Shown one piece after another: positions 61,162-64,000 of a DNA stretch of 64,000 bases. The stretch covers positions 1 through 64,000 of the forward strand of contig JALHLQ010000010.1 of NCBI GenBank assembly GCA_022844485.1, given 5' to 3'. Numbering within the stretch: position 1 is the first letter of the stretch; the number at the start of each line of letters is the position of its first letter. The translations under genes were made by a program, and so were the position numbers. This DNA is from Xanthobacteraceae bacterium. GTDB taxonomy: Bacteria > Pseudomonadota > Alphaproteobacteria > Rhizobiales > Xanthobacteraceae. The notes below the pieces were generated by a model, which saw only the letters and a program-made list of their open reading frames with translations, made no database searches and was not told the DNA's origin.

Positions 61162-61971
61162 ATGAGCGATCAACCGGCCACCTTATCCCCGACGCCGGAG
61201 GTCGGCAGACGCGATCCCATCGTCCGCCGCATTGCCGTCACCGACATTGCCGAGGCCTTCGTATCCGGGTTGCGGGACTTTCAGGCCGCGCCGATGTTTG
61301 GCCTGTTCTTCGGCGCCGTTTATGCCGCGGGTGGCATCGCGATCTATCTCGCGGCCTTCGCGCTCGGCTGGACCTATCTGATGTATCCGATGGCGGCCGG
61401 CTTCGCGCTGATCGGCCCGTTCGTCGCCGTCGGGCTCTATGAGGTGAGCCGGCGACGCGAACGCGGCGATCCGCTCGAATGGAGCGCGGTGCTCGGCGTG
61501 GTGTTCGCGCAGGGACGCCGTGAGCTCGGCTGGATGGCGTTCGTCACGCTTTTCATTTTCGTCATCTGGATGTATCAGGTGCGGCTTCTGCTGGCGCTTT
61601 TCTTGGGTTTTCGCTCATTCGCCTCGCTCAGCGATTTCCTGCACGTCGTGCTGACGACGCCCGACGGGCTCATGTTCCTGCTAGTCGGGAACATCGTGGG
61701 CGCGCTCCTGGCTCTTCTTCTGTTTTCGCTCACCGTCGTTTCATTTCCGCTCCTGCTCGATCGCGACGTGGATTTCGTCACGGCGATGATCACGAGCGTC
61801 CGTGCCGTTGTGACAAGCCCCGTGGCGATGATCGGCTGGGCCGCCGTGGTTGTCGTCCTCTTGTTCTTGGCGGCGCTTCCGGTCTTCCTCGGACTGCTCG
61901 TTGTCTTGCCGATTCTGGGGCACGCAACCTGGCACCTTTATCGGCGGCTGGTCGCTCCGCCCGCCGCGTGA
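61162..61971 (+). CDS. DUF2189 family membrane protein
   Basis: A 269-residue polytopic membrane protein: RRIAVTDIAEAFVSGLRDFQAAP is the typical DUF2189 opening, followed by about six helices (YAAGGIAIYLAAFALGWTYL, MYPMAAGFALIGPFVAVGLYE and others). The family is sometimes annotated as cytochrome c oxidase-related, but no haem or copper ligands are evident. Function unknown. ATG at 61162 has a GGAGG site. It is divergent from the collagen-like gene. Confidence 0.87.
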   Translation: MSDQPATLSPTPEVGRRDPIVRRIAVTDIAEAFVSGLRDFQAAPMFGLFFGAVYAAGGIAIYLAAFALGWTYLMYPMAAGFALIGPFVAVGLYEVSRRRERGDPLEWSAVLGVVFAQGRRELGWMAFVTLFIFVIWMYQVRLLLALFLGFRSFASLSDFLHVVLTTPDGLMFLLVGNIVGALLALLLFSLTVVSFPLLLDRDVDFVTAMITSVRAVVTSPVAMIGWAAVVVVLLFLAALPVFLGLLVVLPILGHATWHLYRRLVAPPAA

Positions 61972-62011
61972 GCCACTTGCCAAGCGCGGCGCATTCGTCG
62001 GAAACAGACGC

Positions 62012-63232
62012 ATGACGCTTGTTTCGCGGCGAATCGTACTGGCGTCCCTTCTCGGCGGCACTGCCACGCTTCTCGGAGCCGGCGGCTCGCGCGCGCAGTC
62101 CAGCCGCCTGGGATTCCTGCAATGGGTCGAGCAATTCCGTTCGCGGGCGCGGGCGCGCGGCGTCTCGGACGCGACCTACACGCGCGTGATGAGCGGAATC
62201 AAGCCGGACACGTCCGTATACGCGCTCGATCGCGCGCAGCCGGAATTCAGCGAGGAGGTTTGGCAGTATCTTAATCGGCGCGTCTCGGAGTGGCGCATCA
62301 ACACCGGCCGCGCGCGGGCGAAGGAGCACGCTGCGCTGTTCGCGCGCATCGAGCAGGACTACGGCGTTGACCGCCATCACATGCTCGGGCTCTGGGGCAT
62401 GGAGTCGGCCTTCGGCGACGTGGTGACCAATCCGCGCCATATGCGGCCCGTCTTTCCTGCGCTTGCGGCGCTCGCCTGGGGCGAGCCGCGCCGCCGCGCC
62501 TATTGGGAAAAGGAACTGCTGAACGCGCTCGTCATCGTCGAGCGCGGATGGTCGAACCCCACCGAGATGATCGGTTCCTGGGCCGGTGCCATGGGCCACA
62601 CGCAATGGATGCCTGAGGTCTGGCTGAATATCGGCGTCGATTACGACAAGGACGGACGGATCACGCCCTTCTCGCTGGACGACGCATTGGCCGGCTCCGC
62701 GCGCTATCTCGTGCAGCGCGGGCGTTATCGCCGCGGCGAAGCCTGGGGCTATGAGGTGCGCCTGCCGCCCGCGCTTCGCGGCGCTGCCACGGGCCAGCGC
62801 ACGATCGCCGCCTGGCAAAAGCTCGGCCTCGCGCGCGCGGACGGAAAAGCGTTTCCACGCGCAAACGAACAAGCAAGGCTTGCGACGCCCGTTCGCGGCG
62901 GACCGTCGTTTCTCGTGACGCAGAACTTCTTTGCCATCCGCTCCTACAATCCCTCGTTCAACTATACGCTCGCGATCGCCCATCTCGGCGACCGCATTCG
63001 CGGCGAAGGACCGTTCGTGCAGCCGTTCCCCGGCGGCGAGCGCACGATGACGATCGCCGAGCTGCAGGAGATTCAGCAGCGCCTGACAAAAGCCGGGTTC
63101 GACACCGGCGGGACCGACGGCCGCATCGGTCCCGATACGATGCGCGCGGTCGCCGCGTTCCAGCGCAAGGTCGGCCTTGAGCCCGACGGCTATCCGGGGC
63201 TCAAGGTGCTCGCCCGCCTGAGGCAGATGTAG
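62012..63232 (+). CDS. MltB-family lytic murein transglycosylase with peptidoglycan-binding domain
   Basis: A 406-residue exported enzyme that cleaves peptidoglycan to 1,6-anhydro products. The signal segment (RRIVLASLLGGTATLLGAGGSRA) resembles a Tat signal; catalytic Glu131 lies in GMESAFGD; SWAGAMGHTQWMP and DALAGSARYLVQRG are MltB motifs; the final 60 residues form a peptidoglycan-binding domain (ELQEIQQRLTKAGFDTGGTDGR). It follows the DUF2189 gene by 40 bp and may share its transcript. Confidence 0.92.
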   Translation: MTLVSRRIVLASLLGGTATLLGAGGSRAQSSRLGFLQWVEQFRSRARARGVSDATYTRVMSGIKPDTSVYALDRAQPEFSEEVWQYLNRRVSEWRINTGRARAKEHAALFARIEQDYGVDRHHMLGLWGMESAFGDVVTNPRHMRPVFPALAALAWGEPRRRAYWEKELLNALVIVERGWSNPTEMIGSWAGAMGHTQWMPEVWLNIGVDYDKDGRITPFSLDDALAGSARYLVQRGRYRRGEAWGYEVRLPPALRGAATGQRTIAAWQKLGLARADGKAFPRANEQARLATPVRGGPSFLVTQNFFAIRSYNPSFNYTLAIAHLGDRIRGEGPFVQPFPGGERTMTIAELQEIQQRLTKAGFDTGGTDGRIGPDTMRAVAAFQRKVGLEPDGYPGLKVLARLRQM

Positions 63233-63275
63233 GCTTCCCGCCCTCCTGCCCGGTTAAGGGACACGGAGGACGCGG

Positions 63276-64000
63276 TCACGCCTTAGCGCCAAAGACGTCG
63301 GCCACGATGCCGTTGTACCAGTCGATCGATTCTTTGTAGTTCTGCTTGCGGACGTCGTCCGGCTCGGCCTTCTGGCTCACGAAGGTGCTCGTCGCCTTGA
63401 TCCTTCCCTCGCCGGGCTCATAGGCGCCGCCGACCTTCACATCGTCATCCGGCGCGATCAGGCTCCAGCAGGTGTTCGCATAGCGCGCCGGGAAGATGCG
63501 CGCGCCGGCAAGCTCGCTTCGGATCACCATCGCCGCAACCTTCGCCTGGCTGTTCGCGGAGAACGCCGATTTCGGCATGTCCCCGGGAATGCAGGCGTCG
63601 CCGATGACGAAAACGTTCGGATCCATCGTCGACTTCATCGACGCCGGATCAATGGGGCACCACCCCGTCTGGTTGGTCAAGTTCGCGTCGCGCGCAATCT
63701 TGGCCGCCATCTGCGCCGGGATGACGTTGACGAGAGCGGCCTTGTAGCTCGCAAGATCGGTGCGGACTTCATTGGTCTTGGGGTCGACGCCTTTGATGCC
63801 GCCATGCATCTTCGGGTCCTGCCACTCGATCATGCCCGGATAGTGCTTCTCCCAACCTTCCATGAAGAGCGCCTGCTTGGAGAAGTTCTCCTTCGGATCG
63901 ATGATGATGATCTTCGACTTCGTATGCCCCTTCGTCTTCAGGACGTGAGCGAACATGGAAATCCGCTCATAGGGTCCGGGCGGGCAGCGATAGGGATTTG
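63276..64000 (-). CDS. fccB: Flavocytochrome c sulfide dehydrogenase flavoprotein, FccB/SoxF type (partial)
   Basis: The C-terminal 241 residues of a protein continuing beyond the window. The frame runs through position 64000 with RCPPGPYERI, containing the redox-active cysteine region of FccB, then KSKIIIIDPKENFSKQALF, WCPIDPASMKS, NVFVIGDACIPGDMPKSAFSANSQAK (FAD-binding GDA motif) and the FccB C-terminal domain. FccB oxidises sulfide and passes electrons to a dihaem cytochrome (FccA), which would lie outside the window. The 5' end is not visible. Confidence 0.9.
   Translation of the reverse strand, partial: NPYRCPPGPYERISMFAHVLKTKGHTKSKIIIIDPKENFSKQALFMEGWEKHYPGMIEWQDPKMHGGIKGVDPKTNEVRTDLASYKAALVNVIPAQMAAKIARDANLTNQTGWCPIDPASMKSTMDPNVFVIGDACIPGDMPKSAFSANSQAKVAAMVIRSELAGARIFPARYANTCWSLIAPDDDVKVGGAYEPGEGRIKATSTFVSQKAEPDDVRKQNYKESIDWYNGIVADVFGAKA

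Overview
The window is GC-rich chromosomal DNA that looks like an alphaproteobacterium of the order Hyphomicrobiales (Rhizobiales), probably near the Xanthobacteraceae/Nitrobacteraceae. This is inferred from a PopZ gene beside valS and tolC, a complete AapJQMP amino-acid ABC transporter, a tripartite-tricarboxylate (Bug) receptor, an NDUFS4-like complex I accessory subunit, and REP-type palindromes with the core GTAGCCCGG..GAGCG.AGCG. No species can be named from sequence alone.

Layout. 1-495: duplicated palindromic repeats. 496-7835: valS, an MFS exporter on the opposite strand, popZ, tolC and a pcm-like methyltransferase. 8019-8228: tRNA-Cys and tRNA-Asn. 8317-15450: a dehydrogenase operon, a GFA-family protein, a Bug receptor, a small membrane protein, a photolyase and an isolated NYN-domain gene of unusual composition with its own strong promoter. 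15492-19318: cysK-alaX-sseA-SDR, a sulfur/cysteine-linked run, then a SnoaL-like gene. 19672-25350: aapJQMP and metC. 25375-28296: an ArnT-like glycosyltransferase, then a 104-bp-period REP array with a REP-associated tyrosine transposase (RAYT) sitting inside one repeat unit. 28297-32814: a three-subunit 2-oxoacid:ferredoxin oxidoreductase operon (porG-porA-porB) whose fourth gene is a GltD-like flavoprotein with ferredoxin clusters; an FNR/FixK-type box lies upstream. 33059-34483: a uronate-isomerase homologue that has lost its expected metal and catalytic residues. 34648-35972: tRNA-Arg and a ClpP-like periplasmic protein.

36095-50313 is the most striking region: a multi-operon electron-transfer locus with 34 CXXCH haem motifs. 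It encodes a decahaem PioA/MtrA-type cytochrome, a PioB/MtrB-type outer-membrane barrel, a small exported protein, a seven-haem cytochrome fused to a membrane cytochrome-b-like domain, two tetrahaem proteins built of four c553-like repeats, a membrane monohaem protein, and a convergent operon for a hexahaem cytochrome, an NrfC-like 4x[4Fe-4S] protein and an NrfD-like quinone-reactive membrane protein. The convergent operon is preceded by a perfect FNR/FixK box (TTGAT-CCAC-ATCAA). Together these could carry electrons between the outside of the cell, the periplasm and the quinone pool, either outward (respiration of solid or extracellular acceptors) or inward (for example Fe(II) oxidation).

50356-64000: thiolase, amidase, a polysaccharide-deacetylase-like protein, the complex I accessory subunit, tRNA-Pro, DUF924, DUF192, a double cold-shock-domain protein, a sirtuin and a glyalase-I-type lyase. 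Next come tRNA-Glu with a decayed serine-recombinase tail and a HigBA-type toxin-antitoxin pair whose promoter predicts a leaderless message. The window ends with a PfkB-family kinase, a collagen-like exported protein, a DUF2189 membrane protein, an MltB-type lytic transglycosylase and a partial FccB-type flavoprotein. Oxygen-responsive boxes in front of both the por and the cytochrome operons suggest that these redox systems are used under low oxygen.
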